From assembly GCA_016219985.1 (NCBI GenBank), contig JACRJO010000018.1, forward strand, positions 186,001 through 250,000: 64,000 nucleotides of DNA, written 5' to 3'. Origin of the DNA: Sphingobacteriales bacterium (GTDB lineage: Bacteria > Bacteroidota > Bacteroidia > Chitinophagales > Chitinophagaceae). Position numbers and translations under genes: made by a program. The notes under the pieces are model-generated. The model saw nothing but the letters and a program-made list of their open reading frames with translations, was not told the DNA's origin and did no database searches. Positions 7,341-16,277 of this stretch are shown here, piece after piece. Every line of letters starts with the position of its first letter. Position 1 is the first letter of the stretch.

Positions 7341-8963
7341 TTATTGCTTAAGCAGCTTTTGGGTTCCTTTTTCCCCGCTCTCTGCCTGGTAAGATAGTAT
7401 ATAGATACCCGGCGCCCATTGCCCTGCAGCCACTGGTATATAATTCTCCCCGTAATGAAGATTACAGGCCTGGTTCAGCATCACACGTCCCATGGCATCG
7501 GTAATCCGGACCATGACTTTCTGCGCCATCCTTGTTTTGATATCCAGGGTCAGGCTGCTGCCCACCGGGTTGGGGTAAAAATGCGCCATGATGGAACTCG
7601 TCTCGGAAGCCGGGTAATCATAACAGGGACCTTCATTGGGTATATTCGAACTGATCCAGCTGATCCGGGCCGATATCCATTCCTTCAGGGCAATGATCTC
7701 TCCCGCATAGCTGGTGGGGATGGGCTGCGGATTGGGCCAGATATACTGTCCCAGCACCGGCCAGCGCTGAAAATGCCGCTGCTGCGCCTCGGCCGTAAGG
7801 GTAACAATGGAATCTACCAGGTTATTGAGACGGACATCACTCAGGCTGCCCTGTCTTACCTGCTTCCAGCGGCAACGCAGGTTGGACTGAAATGCCGAAT
7901 CTTTCTCCAACCGGTACCACCAGAAAGGAACCTGCCAGTAACCATCGGAGCAATCCTTATTATGCTGATAGGCCCAGCCACTGGTCTCACTGCCTTTACA
8001 GTAATTCGCATTCCGGAAAGCCAGGTCATAATCCCATACCGGCCCGGCAAACAGTTTCCCGCCCTTGCTCTGCCGGTCCTTATTGAAGTAGGCACTCAGG
8101 CGGTAACCATCCACATTGCGGCTCACTTCATTTACGATCAGATAGTCAATAAAAGAGGCTTCATCAGCAAAGCGCCTCCAGCCGTTTTGCTTGTCCTGGT
8201 ACTGGTCGCCGTTCAATGCCGCTTCAAAGCTGTCCACATAGCTTTTGAGATAGTTTTGCTGGGCCGTAACGATCGAACTGAGTTTGGGATACACATACGC
8301 AAACCGGATATTCTGTCCCACCGTGCTGTACGGCGGGTACACGGAAGAATACCAGGCATCCGCTTCTTTATCGATGGAAAAGATATACCCGCCTGTTACC
8401 GCATCCCCGCTTATATCCGCTGCCCCGATCTTGGATACCGGTACCCGGCCGCTGCCGCGTTTGATCTTCTCCATGAATACATAAACACCTTTGTAATCCC
8501 CGTTCACCACGACTTCCACATAGCGGCAGTTCGCAGCCCAATGTCCCAGTTCCCTCGACATCGTGTACGCCAGGAAATTCCGCATTAATGTTTTATCTGT
8601 ATACGGTGCATACAATACCCAGTCGCTTTCCTTAGGTAAACCAAACAGGGATTTATCCAGCGAGTTTCCTGCATTATCCCACAGTTCAACACTATAAGAT
8701 TTCATCGGGAACATCTGCGAAGACTGACCCCGGATCTCGATCCCGATCTTGCCATTATAATGATTAAAGGGATCGGTCATCGCATTCCGTACTCCTTCCC
8801 CGTTATAAATAATGCCCATATCGGCGGTGATCTTGGGATCATCCACGATCTCCTGTCCGTTGGTATTAATAACAATAATGGGAAGATTGGAAGAATTCAG
8901 GGTTTGCCCGGAAACAACTGCAGCCAGCAAGTTGCATATAACCGGCAGGAAGAGCCTTTTCAT
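7341..8963 (-). CDS. Secreted CotH-family protein with C-terminal type IX secretion sorting domain
   Basis: 540 residues. Signal peptide MKRLFLPVICNLLAAVVSGQ. The CotH kinase-like domain spans about 30-420: GIEIRGQSSQMFPMKSYSVE is its hallmark, followed by LMRNFLAYTMSRELG, YKGVYVFMEKIKR and GPVWDYDLAFRN with the metal-binding Asp. CotH relatives are atypical protein kinases, first known from spore coats; here the substrate is unknown. Residues about 460-540 (HFYPNPVGSSLTLDI...GIYILSYQ...KLLKQ) form a type A C-terminal domain that directs export through the type IX system to the cell surface. Flanked by the TrmH gene downstream and a repeat-rich spacer upstream. Confidence 0.88.
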   Translation of the reverse strand: MKRLFLPVICNLLAAVVSGQTLNSSNLPIIVINTNGQEIVDDPKITADMGIIYNGEGVRNAMTDPFNHYNGKIGIEIRGQSSQMFPMKSYSVELWDNAGNSLDKSLFGLPKESDWVLYAPYTDKTLMRNFLAYTMSRELGHWAANCRYVEVVVNGDYKGVYVFMEKIKRGSGRVPVSKIGAADISGDAVTGGYIFSIDKEADAWYSSVYPPYSTVGQNIRFAYVYPKLSSIVTAQQNYLKSYVDSFEAALNGDQYQDKQNGWRRFADEASFIDYLIVNEVSRNVDGYRLSAYFNKDRQSKGGKLFAGPVWDYDLAFRNANYCKGSETSGWAYQHNKDCSDGYWQVPFWWYRLEKDSAFQSNLRCRWKQVRQGSLSDVRLNNLVDSIVTLTAEAQQRHFQRWPVLGQYIWPNPQPIPTSYAGEIIALKEWISARISWISSNIPNEGPCYDYPASETSSIMAHFYPNPVGSSLTLDIKTRMAQKVMVRITDAMGRVMLNQACNLHYGENYIPVAAGQWAPGIYILSYQAESGEKGTQKLLKQ

Positions 8964-9144
8964 AATGGCGGTTAAGAGTATAAAGATAGTTGCTTTTAGC
9001 TAAGAGATAAAGAGAAAAGAAGTCAAGGAGGAGTACAGGTTTTGATTGAAATTTCCGGGCGCGGGAATAATCAACTTATTTGGACATAAATACAGCAATA
9101 GCAGGGGCTAAACGTGGAGACCCTTTCAGCATTAAGGAGCTTGC

Positions 9145-9206
9145 TTTAGTTCTTTTTTTCTTTACCTTTTTGCCTGGGCATTTTTATTCCCCGGAAAAGA
9201 ACTAAA
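9145..9206. repeat. 12-bp perfect inverted repeat in the 8964-9265 spacer
   Basis: TTTAGTTCTTTT at 9145-9156 pairs perfectly with AAAAGAACTAAA at 9195-9206. The 38-nt loop holds a smaller CCTGGG/CCCCGG pairing. It abuts the next hairpin (9206-9240), giving two stacked structures downstream of the MuiA-like gene. The rest of the 302-nt spacer (8964-9144) shows no gene or motif to me. Confidence 0.6.
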
Positions 9207-9240
9207 AAAGTGCAGCTATTATACCAACAACCGCACTTTT
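9203..9240 (-). terminator. Probable intrinsic terminator of the MuiA-like gene
   Basis: On the minus strand AAAAGTGC (9240-9233) pairs with GCACTTTT (9213-9206), 19-nt loop, followed by TTAG. It lies 26 nt after the stop of the gene at 9266. Confidence 0.55.
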
Positions 9241-9265
9241 AGTTATATTATCAGGTTTTATTATA

Positions 9266-10975
9266 CTATTTCAGATTGACAATTTTCTTGTCCTTGGGGT
9301 ATTTAACACTGTAGCTGAACCGGACCTTCCGGCTCTCCCCGGGTTTGAGGTCTATTTTCCAGGTAAGCACCCCGGTTTCGGAATTGACCATGGCATCGCT
9401 GCCATCCTCCAGTTTTACCTCCACTTCCTTAATCGTACTCAGCGGGAACTGGTCTTTCAGCAGCAGGTTCACATCCGTAATCTTATTGTTTTTCACGATG
9501 AGTTCATAGGTAAAAACCTGCTTGGTATTGCCGCCGCTGGTTTTAAGACTGCTGAGTTCCCTGACCAGGGAGCGTTTTACCGCCACCCGGCGGTCACGGC
9601 CAAGTGAAAGATTCAGGGTATCCGCTGTGCTGTTCGGATCGATCACTGATTTCCCGATATAGGTATCATCCATGATGATATTGGCATCCCCGGGAAGCAG
9701 GTCCAGGTTTTGCCAGTCGGCCACTTCCGCTAACAAATAGGCATCCTTGTCCATCCGCGGCACGGCATAATTCTTAAGCGTACAGGAGATCTCCTCGTCC
9801 CGGATCGTTACGCTATTGAGCTGGCCATCACTCGCAATATCATAGGGAAGGTCAATCTCAAAGCTCGTATTCAACTGCCCCTGGGTGAGGCTGGTGTACT
9901 GTTGCAGGGTGCTGGGATCCACATTGGGTTCCTTCTGGTTCTGTACTTTCAGCTGACCATACCCCGTAACAACGACTTCTTCCGCCATTGCTTTATCATC
10001 TTCATACGATTGTATCATGTTACGGCTGGCATTGCCCTGCATGGCCCGGCGCTGCAGGTCGGTATAGATGCCGGGTACATATAACTGGAGGTACCAGGGG
10101 GTCAGAACGGGCGTTGTTACCCCGAAATTCGGCGTGCCGGTGCTCAGGGTCATCTTTGTTTTCTTCCAGTCAATACCGGTGGTTTGCGTCAACGAAGCTT
10201 TGTACACCAGTTTTACCTTATTAGTCTTTGAATTCACCCGTACATCATAGAGGGCCACCCATCCTGCATTATTGGTGTAATAAGACAACTGGACCGGTAT
10301 CTCAGCGGCTTTTTTGCACATCACCTGCAGGAACACCTGGCCATAAGGCCGTTGTTTTACCGGTATCACGGTGTTCAGCCCGGCAATTTTTTTCCGGATC
10401 TCAGCAACCTGTAAGTTCAGCTGGCTGATCAACTGCCGTTTTGTATAAATGCTGTTCTTCAGTTTTTCGATCTTTGCCGTATAATAGTCCACCAGTTTGA
10501 GCAACTCAGCGCTGCTAATGGTCCTGTCCCCGATATTGCCCAGGGTGCTTTCGATCAGGCTGCCGGTTTTGGTCAGTATTTCCTGGTCAATCCCGTTGAG
10601 GTTCTCCAGCCGGCTGATTTCTTTTTGTAAAAGCAGGATGCTGTCTTCCAGCCGCTCAGCCTCCCGGTTTTTAACAGTGGGGGGAACGGGTGGGGTAAAA
10701 ACACTGTACCGTTGTGATAATAACGCCACATCTTCCGGCACACTCACCTGCAGGCTGTTAATATCCACACTGGTACTGAGCTGGCTGATCACGATGGTTT
10801 TGGTGTTGGCATCCACCCTTAGTTTGGTTTCATGGGTCAGTTCCGCCCCATAACCAAAATACACGGTCGCGTTATTCATACCCGCATCCGCCCGGACGGT
10901 ATCACCGGGATTAGCCTGGGCTTGCAGCAGGGCGCTGTAAAACAGGAGTCCTGTCAGCTGGAGAAGTTTCTTCAT
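9266..10975 (-). CDS. Mucoidy inhibitor MuiA-like protein (DUF4140/DUF4139)
   Basis: 569 residues with signal peptide MKKLLQLTGLLFYSALLQAQ. Residues about 30-115 (NATVYFGYGAELTHETKLRVDAN) match the N-terminal DUF4140 domain, about 110-200 are coiled coil (AERLEDSILLLQKEISRLENL), and about 215-569 the DUF4139 beta domain (SYYTNNAGWVALYDVRVNS; RVAVKRSLVRELSS). The family's function is not established; the name comes from a mucoid phenotype. An insert near residues 328-350 carries EEVVVTGYGQLKVQNQ, which resembles the start of SusC-type TonB receptor plugs and is unexpected here. Divergent from mutS. Confidence 0.82.
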   Translation of the reverse strand: MKKLLQLTGLLFYSALLQAQANPGDTVRADAGMNNATVYFGYGAELTHETKLRVDANTKTIVISQLSTSVDINSLQVSVPEDVALLSQRYSVFTPPVPPTVKNREAERLEDSILLLQKEISRLENLNGIDQEILTKTGSLIESTLGNIGDRTISSAELLKLVDYYTAKIEKLKNSIYTKRQLISQLNLQVAEIRKKIAGLNTVIPVKQRPYGQVFLQVMCKKAAEIPVQLSYYTNNAGWVALYDVRVNSKTNKVKLVYKASLTQTTGIDWKKTKMTLSTGTPNFGVTTPVLTPWYLQLYVPGIYTDLQRRAMQGNASRNMIQSYEDDKAMAEEVVVTGYGQLKVQNQKEPNVDPSTLQQYTSLTQGQLNTSFEIDLPYDIASDGQLNSVTIRDEEISCTLKNYAVPRMDKDAYLLAEVADWQNLDLLPGDANIIMDDTYIGKSVIDPNSTADTLNLSLGRDRRVAVKRSLVRELSSLKTSGGNTKQVFTYELIVKNNKITDVNLLLKDQFPLSTIKEVEVKLEDGSDAMVNSETGVLTWKIDLKPGESRKVRFSYSVKYPKDKKIVNLK

Positions 10976-11031
10976 GGCACTTTATTTTTTCAACAGATGC
11001 AGAAAGGGAAAATCTTACATAAACAGTTCCT

Positions 11032-11039
11032 TATTTTTG
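11032..11039 (+). promoter_or_regulatory. -7 box TATTTTTG of mutS
   Basis: Exact TAnnTTTG match 46 nt before the mutS ATG. Confidence 0.55.
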
Positions 11040-11085
11040 CCGCTGCCTGTTCCGGCCCCGGCCCATACAGGCGGATCTACCGACT

Positions 11086-13689
11086 ATGGCAAAATCAGCT
11101 GGTTCCGATACACCCATGATGCAGCAGCACCGGGCTATTAAGCAGAAATACCCCGATGCCATTCTATTGTTCAGGGTCGGCGATTTTTATGAAACCTTCG
11201 GGCAGGATGCGGTACTGGCTTCACAGATACTCGGCATCACCCTGACCAAACGGAATAACGGGGCAGCTTCCTCTTCCGAACTCGCGGGATTTCCCCACCA
11301 TGCCCTCGATACCTATTTGCATAAACTGGTAAAAGCCGGTCACCGGGTGGCCATCTGCGATCAGTTGGAAGATCCCAAACTGGCCAAGGGGATTGTAAAG
11401 CGCGGGGTGACCGATATGGTAACCCCCGGAACCACGGTCAATGATAAACTGCTCGAGCACCACAGTAATAATTTCCTGGCGGCCATTCATTTTGCGGAGA
11501 AAGAGCAGTTTGGCCTGGCCTTTCTCGATATTTCCACCGGGGAATTCTTCGTGGCGGAGGGCGACCGCGAATATGCGGATAAACTCCTGCAGGGTTTTAA
11601 ACCGGCGGAAGTGCTGTTCCAGCGCCACCAGCAAAAAAAGTTTAAGGAATATTTCAACAACAAGGTCTATACCTACACGCTCGACGAATGGATCTTTGAT
11701 GCCGCCTATGCGGAAGAAATCCTGCTGAAGCATTTCCAAACCCATTCCTTCAAAGGATTCGGGGTGGACGAAATGAAAAACGGGCTGACGGCCGCAGGCG
11801 CCATTATACATTACCTGAAAGACACGGAACATCCCAACCTGCAGCATATTGTTTCCCTGCAGCGGATCGACCGGGAAGATTTTCTCTGGATGGACCGCTT
11901 TACCATCCGCAACCTGGAGCTGGTACATGGCACAACCGAGGGCAATCATACTTTACTGGGTGTACTGGACAATACGGTTTCGCCCATGGGCGCCCGCCTG
12001 CTGAAGCGCTGGATCGTATTCCCCCTGCGGGATATTCAGAAGATCAACGAAAGGCTGGATACGGTTGAATATTTAATAAAAGAACCGGAGTTAAGAAATA
12101 AGATCAGCCAGCCCATCAAACAATGCGGGGATATTGAGCGGCTGGTTTCCAAGATACCCCTGAAAAAGATCAATCCCCGGGAAGTGCTGCAACTGGCCCG
12201 CGGGCTGAAGCAGGTGGAAACGATCAAGCAGCTCTGCCTCTCCAGCTCCAGCGAATACCTGAAAAGACTGGGAGATGCGCTGAATCCCTGTCCCTATATC
12301 GCGGATAAAATCTTTAAGGAGATCAGCGAGACACCCCCAGCTTTGGCCGCCAAAGGCGGGGTGATCAGCAACGGGATCAGTCCTGAACTCGATGAATTGC
12401 GGAATATCGCTTTCAGCGGCAAGGAGTACCTGGCCCGCCTGCAGTTAAAGGAAGCCGAAAGAACCGGCATTGCTTCCCTGAAGATCGGGTTCAACAATGT
12501 GTTCGGCTATTACCTCGAAGTCACCAATTCCCAGAAAAACAAAGTACCCCCGGAATGGATGCGCAAACAAACCCTGGCCAATGCAGAACGCTATATCACA
12601 CCCGAATTAAAAGAGTATGAAGAAAAGATCACAGGCGCCGAGGAAAAAATACTCCGGATCGAACTGGAACTGTATGAGGCCTTGCTGAATGAACTATCCG
12701 ATTACCTGGCCCCGGTACAGACCAACGGCAACCTGCTGGCCATTATGGACTGCCTGGGCTGCCATGCCCAGAATGCGATCCAGTACCAGTATAAAAAACC
12801 GCTATTGCATTCCGGGGATGAATGGATCGTGAGAGAAGGCCGGCACCCGGTAATTGAACGGAACCTGCCGGCGGGTGAAGCCTATATCAGCAATGACCTG
12901 GAACTGAATAAAACCGAACAGCAGATCATCATCCTGACCGGGCCCAATATGAGTGGTAAATCGGCCCTGCTGCGGCAAACAGCCCTGATCACCCTGATGG
13001 CACATACCGGGAGTTTTGTTCCGGCCGCGGAAGCCCGTATCCCCCTGACCGATAAAATATTCACCCGGGTGGGCGCCTCCGATAATTTATCCGGCGGCGA
13101 ATCCACTTTTATGGTGGAGATGAATGAAACGGCTTCGATCATTAACAATATTACCGGCCGCAGCCTGATCCTGCTGGATGAGATCGGCAGGGGAACCTCC
13201 ACCTATGACGGGATCTCCATTGCCTGGAGTATCGCCGAATACCTGCATAACTCCCCCCAGCAGCCGAAAACGCTCTTTGCCACCCATTACCATGAGTTGA
13301 ACGAACTGGAAGAAAAATGCCCGCGGATCAGGAATTACCATATCACCAATAAAGAAGCGGGAAACAAGATCATTTTTCTCCGCAAACTGGCGAGGGGTGG
13401 CAGTACCCACAGCTTTGGTATCCATGTGGCCAAAATGGCCGGGATGCCGCTTTCCCTGATTGACCGGGCCAATGAAATCCTGAAGCAACTGGAAACAAAA
13501 CACGTGCAGGAGGAAACAGGAGATGCATTAAAAAAGATCGGCGGCCCCAAACTCCAGTTGTCCATCTTTGATGCCCACAGCGAAACCTTTGAGCAAATCC
13601 GCCTGCTGCTGGAAGGAACCGATATCAACCGCCTCACCCCGGTAGAGGCCCTGCTGAAGCTACAGGAAATAAAAAATCGCCTGAAATAA
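11086..13689 (+). CDS. mutS: DNA mismatch repair protein MutS
   Basis: Recognises mismatches and small loops and starts repair with MutL. 867 residues, full length. The mismatch-binding domain is at the N-terminus: LLFRVGDFYETFGQDA holds the Phe-x-Glu (FYE) that stacks on the mismatch. Connector, lever and clamp domains follow (about 130-560). The ATPase domain has Walker A GPNMSGKSALLRQ at about 618-630 (GGKST is more usual; the SGKSA variant keeps the Lys-Ser), the ABC-type signature NLSGGESTFMVEM, and Walker B LILLDEIGRGTSTYDG with THYHEL after it. The helix-turn-helix dimer region follows. The start ATG at 11086 is preferred; mutL is not nearby. Confidence 0.98.
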   Translation: MAKSAGSDTPMMQQHRAIKQKYPDAILLFRVGDFYETFGQDAVLASQILGITLTKRNNGAASSSELAGFPHHALDTYLHKLVKAGHRVAICDQLEDPKLAKGIVKRGVTDMVTPGTTVNDKLLEHHSNNFLAAIHFAEKEQFGLAFLDISTGEFFVAEGDREYADKLLQGFKPAEVLFQRHQQKKFKEYFNNKVYTYTLDEWIFDAAYAEEILLKHFQTHSFKGFGVDEMKNGLTAAGAIIHYLKDTEHPNLQHIVSLQRIDREDFLWMDRFTIRNLELVHGTTEGNHTLLGVLDNTVSPMGARLLKRWIVFPLRDIQKINERLDTVEYLIKEPELRNKISQPIKQCGDIERLVSKIPLKKINPREVLQLARGLKQVETIKQLCLSSSSEYLKRLGDALNPCPYIADKIFKEISETPPALAAKGGVISNGISPELDELRNIAFSGKEYLARLQLKEAERTGIASLKIGFNNVFGYYLEVTNSQKNKVPPEWMRKQTLANAERYITPELKEYEEKITGAEEKILRIELELYEALLNELSDYLAPVQTNGNLLAIMDCLGCHAQNAIQYQYKKPLLHSGDEWIVREGRHPVIERNLPAGEAYISNDLELNKTEQQIIILTGPNMSGKSALLRQTALITLMAHTGSFVPAAEARIPLTDKIFTRVGASDNLSGGESTFMVEMNETASIINNITGRSLILLDEIGRGTSTYDGISIAWSIAEYLHNSPQQPKTLFATHYHELNELEEKCPRIRNYHITNKEAGNKIIFLRKLARGGSTHSFGIHVAKMAGMPLSLIDRANEILKQLETKHVQEETGDALKKIGGPKLQLSIFDAHSETFEQIRLLLEGTDINRLTPVEALLKLQEIKNRLK

Positions 13690-13775
13690 ACAGTTTACCC
13701 ACAGGGCTTTAGCTTATTTCGTAAAAATATTGCCCATTCAAAAAAATCCTTATTTTTACCCCAAATAACGCAACC

Positions 13776-14273
13776 ATGAAATTGATTAAACTAACTGCTT
13801 TATCCCTGTTGCTGACCGGGTCTCTTTTTATCATCTCCTCCTGCGAATCGGATGCTGAATTAAGAAGGACCTCTGATTATTCTAAAACCGGCATTATGCT
13901 TACGGGCGCTAACGAAACACCAGCTACCCCGACCACGGCTTTAGGCACCCTGGATGTTTCCTATACAAAAAGTTCAAAAATTCTCAGCTATACCATTAAC
14001 TGGTCCGGGCTCACCGGTCCTGTTACGGCTGCGCATATACATGGACTGGCTCCCACCGGTTATGCGGCAGGCGTGCTGCAAAGCTTCTCCACTTCTGCCA
14101 TTGTAAAATGCCCGACGGTGAGCAATACCTCCTGCGGTACCTACAAAGGAACATTATTAGTAGACGGCGTGGTGGTAAAGGAAGATAACCTGCTGAACGG
14201 GATGTATTATGTAAACTTACACACGGCAACCTATCCTGCCGGTGAAATCAGGGCGCAGATCAGGTTTCAATAA
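13776..14273 (+). CDS. CHRD domain lipoprotein
   Basis: 165 residues. Lipoprotein signal peptide with lipobox Cys at about residue 24 (FIISSCESD), so it is probably anchored in the outer membrane or periplasm. The CHRD domain spans about 38-165: TGANETPATPTTALGTLDV, AAHIHGLAPTGYAAGVL and the C-terminal YYVNLHTATYPAGEIRAQI are its conserved blocks. The domain is named after chordin; in bacteria its role is not known. The two internal cysteines (VKCPTVSNTSCG) may form a disulfide. A TATTTTTA box (one mismatch) lies about 22 nt before ATG. Confidence 0.87.
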   Translation: MKLIKLTALSLLLTGSLFIISSCESDAELRRTSDYSKTGIMLTGANETPATPTTALGTLDVSYTKSSKILSYTINWSGLTGPVTAAHIHGLAPTGYAAGVLQSFSTSAIVKCPTVSNTSCGTYKGTLLVDGVVVKEDNLLNGMYYVNLHTATYPAGEIRAQIRFQ

Positions 14274-14293
14274 AAAACTACTTTGCTATAATA

Positions 14294-14322
14294 AGCCGCT
14301 TCAGCAACAGCCGGGGCGGTTT
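14294..14322 (+). terminator. Weak terminator after the CHRD gene
   Basis: GCCGC pairs with GCGGT, followed by a run of T. The stem is short (5 bp incl. one G-T) with a long loop, so this is a tentative call; the site also abuts the stop of the convergent SET gene. Confidence 0.35.
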
Positions 14323-14324
14323 TT

Positions 14325-14708
14325 TTATTTTACATTAAACCAGACCGGTGTGGCATCATTCCAGTCCCCGTTATAATTAATCAGCAACTCCTCCCCCGCC
14401 CGGACGGGCCGCACGGTAACGATGCGGATCTGCTGCTGTTCATAATCCATTTCATATTCACAGTTGCTTTCGTATGAATGATTGTAAACCGGGACATAGC
14501 CCAGCGCCATACAACATTGATCCTTCTGCTCGCCCCATTCAAAAATATAATCGTGCAGGAGGGTCTGGTCCAGCAAGGTTCGTTCCTCGCGGCTCATGAC
14601 GATTACCGGCGACACTTCAAGGGTAACACCGCGGTCAATATCCTCCGCTGTAAAAACACCCCGGCCCCTGCCCGGCACGGGTGCAATAAATAAAAAGGGT
14701 AAGACCAT
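14325..14708 (-). CDS. SET-domain protein (putative lysine methyltransferase)
   Basis: I start it at the ATG at 14708 (MVLPFLFIAPVPGRGRGVFT), giving 127 residues; a longer frame would run into the divergent mgtE gene. The protein is almost only a SET domain: GRGRGVFTAEDIDRGVTLEV is the N-SET SAM-binding block, YVPVYNHSYESNCEYEMD holds the NHS motif, and RAGEELLINYNGDW the GEEL-x-x-x-Y motif with the catalytic Tyr. This suggests protein lysine methylation with S-adenosylmethionine, though no pre- or post-SET domain or target can be identified. Such minimal SET proteins occur sporadically in bacteria. Confidence 0.85.
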   Translation of the reverse strand: MVLPFLFIAPVPGRGRGVFTAEDIDRGVTLEVSPVIVMSREERTLLDQTLLHDYIFEWGEQKDQCCMALGYVPVYNHSYESNCEYEMDYEQQQIRIVTVRPVRAGEELLINYNGDWNDATPVWFNVK

Positions 14709-14763
14709 ATTTTCCCGATTAAGACGCGAAGTACGTATATTCTGAAAAAACAGCCTCAGTTCG

Positions 14764-14771
14764 TATTTTTG
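14764..14771 (+). promoter_or_regulatory. -7 box TATTTTTG of mgtE
   Basis: Exact TAnnTTTG match 4 nt before the mgtE ATG; predicts a leaderless mRNA. Confidence 0.6.
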
Positions 14772-14775
14772 GAAC

Positions 14776-16167
14776 ATGGCATTGGAACTGGAACACCTTT
14801 CTATACCGGAACAATTTGAAACAGTCATCCGTACGGAAGACCGGCTGAAGATCCGGGATTTCCTGGACGACCAGAATATCAGTGATGTGGCGCAACTGGT
14901 CGATGCGTATCCCGATTACCAGGGACAGATCATCGCCAATATGTCGGTACACCGGGCGGCCAGTGTATTCAAGATCCTCGACCTGTCCACACAAAAATCA
15001 GTCATCCATGACCTGCCGGCCAATACCACGGCCTCCCTGCTGAATGAGCTGCCGGCCGATGACCGCACCGATTTTCTCGAAGAACTGCCCAGTAATGTGG
15101 TCAGGGAACTGATCAAATTACTGGATCCCGATGAACGCAAAATAACCCTCTCCCTCCTGGGATACCCGGAAAACAGTATCGGGAGGCTGATGACCCCGGA
15201 TTATGTGTACGTGTACCCCTCGAATACCATCGAAGAAGTTTTCAGTACCATCCGGAAATTCGGCAAGGACAGCGAAACCATCAATGTCATCTATGTCATC
15301 AATGAAAAAGGCGAATTGCTGGATGATATCCGGATCCGTGAATTCATCCTGAACCCGCCGGATAAGAAAGTCTCCGAGCTGATGGACGAACGGTTTATCG
15401 CACTGCATCCCGACAATGACCAGGAAACGGCGGCGGAGGTTTTCAAAATGAATAACCGGGTGGCCCTGCCCGTAGTCAGCAAAAGCAATAAATTATTAGG
15501 GATCGTAACCATCGATGATATCCTCTGGGTAACGGCAGAAGAATTCAGCGAGGATATGCAGAAAATGGGGGGTACGGCCGCGCTGAATGAACCTTACCTG
15601 GAGATACCCATCCTGAAACTTTTTAAAAAAAGGGTGGTATGGCTGGTGGTGCTCTTCCTGGGTGAGTTACTGACAGCATCCGCGATGGCATTTTTTGAAG
15701 ACGAGATCAAAAGAGCCGTGGTGCTGGCCCTGTTTGTCCCGCTGATCATTTCCAGTGGTGGTAACAGCGGCTCACAGGCCTCCACACTGATCATCCAGGC
15801 CATGGCCGTAGGAGAAATTACCTTAAAAGACTGGTGGAGGGTCATGCGGCGGGAGATCACTTCCGGTTTGCTCCTCGGTACTGTACTCGGGCTCATCGGT
15901 TTTCTGCGCATCTTCGCCTGGCATTCCTTTGCCCCTGAAATCTATGGGGCTTACTGGTGGCAGATAGGGATCACCGTTTCCATTACCCTGGTGGGCGTGG
16001 TGCTGTGGGGCACGCTGTCGGGAAGCATGCTGCCCTTACTATTGAAACGATTCGGGGCTGACCCTGCCGTGAGTTCGGCTCCCTTTGTTGCCACCCTTGT
16101 GGATGTCACCGGGCTGATTATTTATTTTTCGGTGGCCTTCGCCATGTTAAGCGGGAGTTTGCTTTAA
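14776..16167 (+). CDS. mgtE: Magnesium transporter MgtE
   Basis: 463 residues. Mg2+ channel of the inner membrane, gated by cytoplasmic Mg2+. Order of domains: MgtE N domain (about 15-130, ASLLNELPADDRTDFLEELP), two CBS domains (about 135-260, MTPDYVYVYPSNTIEEVFSTIRK and MDERFIALHPDNDQETAAEVF), a connecting helix, then five membrane helices (about 285-463). FVPLIISSGGNSGSQASTLIIQAMAVGE is the characteristic pore segment. Divergent from the SET gene; glmS follows in the same direction but has its own promoter. Confidence 0.96.
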   Translation: MALELEHLSIPEQFETVIRTEDRLKIRDFLDDQNISDVAQLVDAYPDYQGQIIANMSVHRAASVFKILDLSTQKSVIHDLPANTTASLLNELPADDRTDFLEELPSNVVRELIKLLDPDERKITLSLLGYPENSIGRLMTPDYVYVYPSNTIEEVFSTIRKFGKDSETINVIYVINEKGELLDDIRIREFILNPPDKKVSELMDERFIALHPDNDQETAAEVFKMNNRVALPVVSKSNKLLGIVTIDDILWVTAEEFSEDMQKMGGTAALNEPYLEIPILKLFKKRVVWLVVLFLGELLTASAMAFFEDEIKRAVVLALFVPLIISSGGNSGSQASTLIIQAMAVGEITLKDWWRVMRREITSGLLLGTVLGLIGFLRIFAWHSFAPEIYGAYWWQIGITVSITLVGVVLWGTLSGSMLPLLLKRFGADPAVSSAPFVATLVDVTGLIIYFSVAFAMLSGSLL

Positions 16168-16250
16168 GGAACCCCGTTCCGCCCTTGCTTACCGAATGGC
16201 TGATTTCATATTTTTGCAAGCACTCAATCGTTTGCATGTTTTGAAAATGA

Positions 16251-16258
16251 TACCTTTG
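16251..16258 (+). promoter_or_regulatory. -7 box TACCTTTG of glmS
   Basis: Exact TAnnTTTG match, 19 nt before the ATG. A second match, TATTTTTG, lies upstream at 16209-16216 and could be an alternative start. No glmS ribozyme is expected or seen. Confidence 0.55.
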
Positions 16259-16277
16259 TCGCACTAAACAAAAACCT

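Noticed and set aside
7419..8588. 389-codon open frame on the plus strand
   Set aside because: Antisense shadow of the CotH gene; no recognisable domain.
14709..14828. Longer N-terminus of the SET protein
   Set aside because: It would run through the mgtE start and promoter; the SET domain begins right after ATG 14708.
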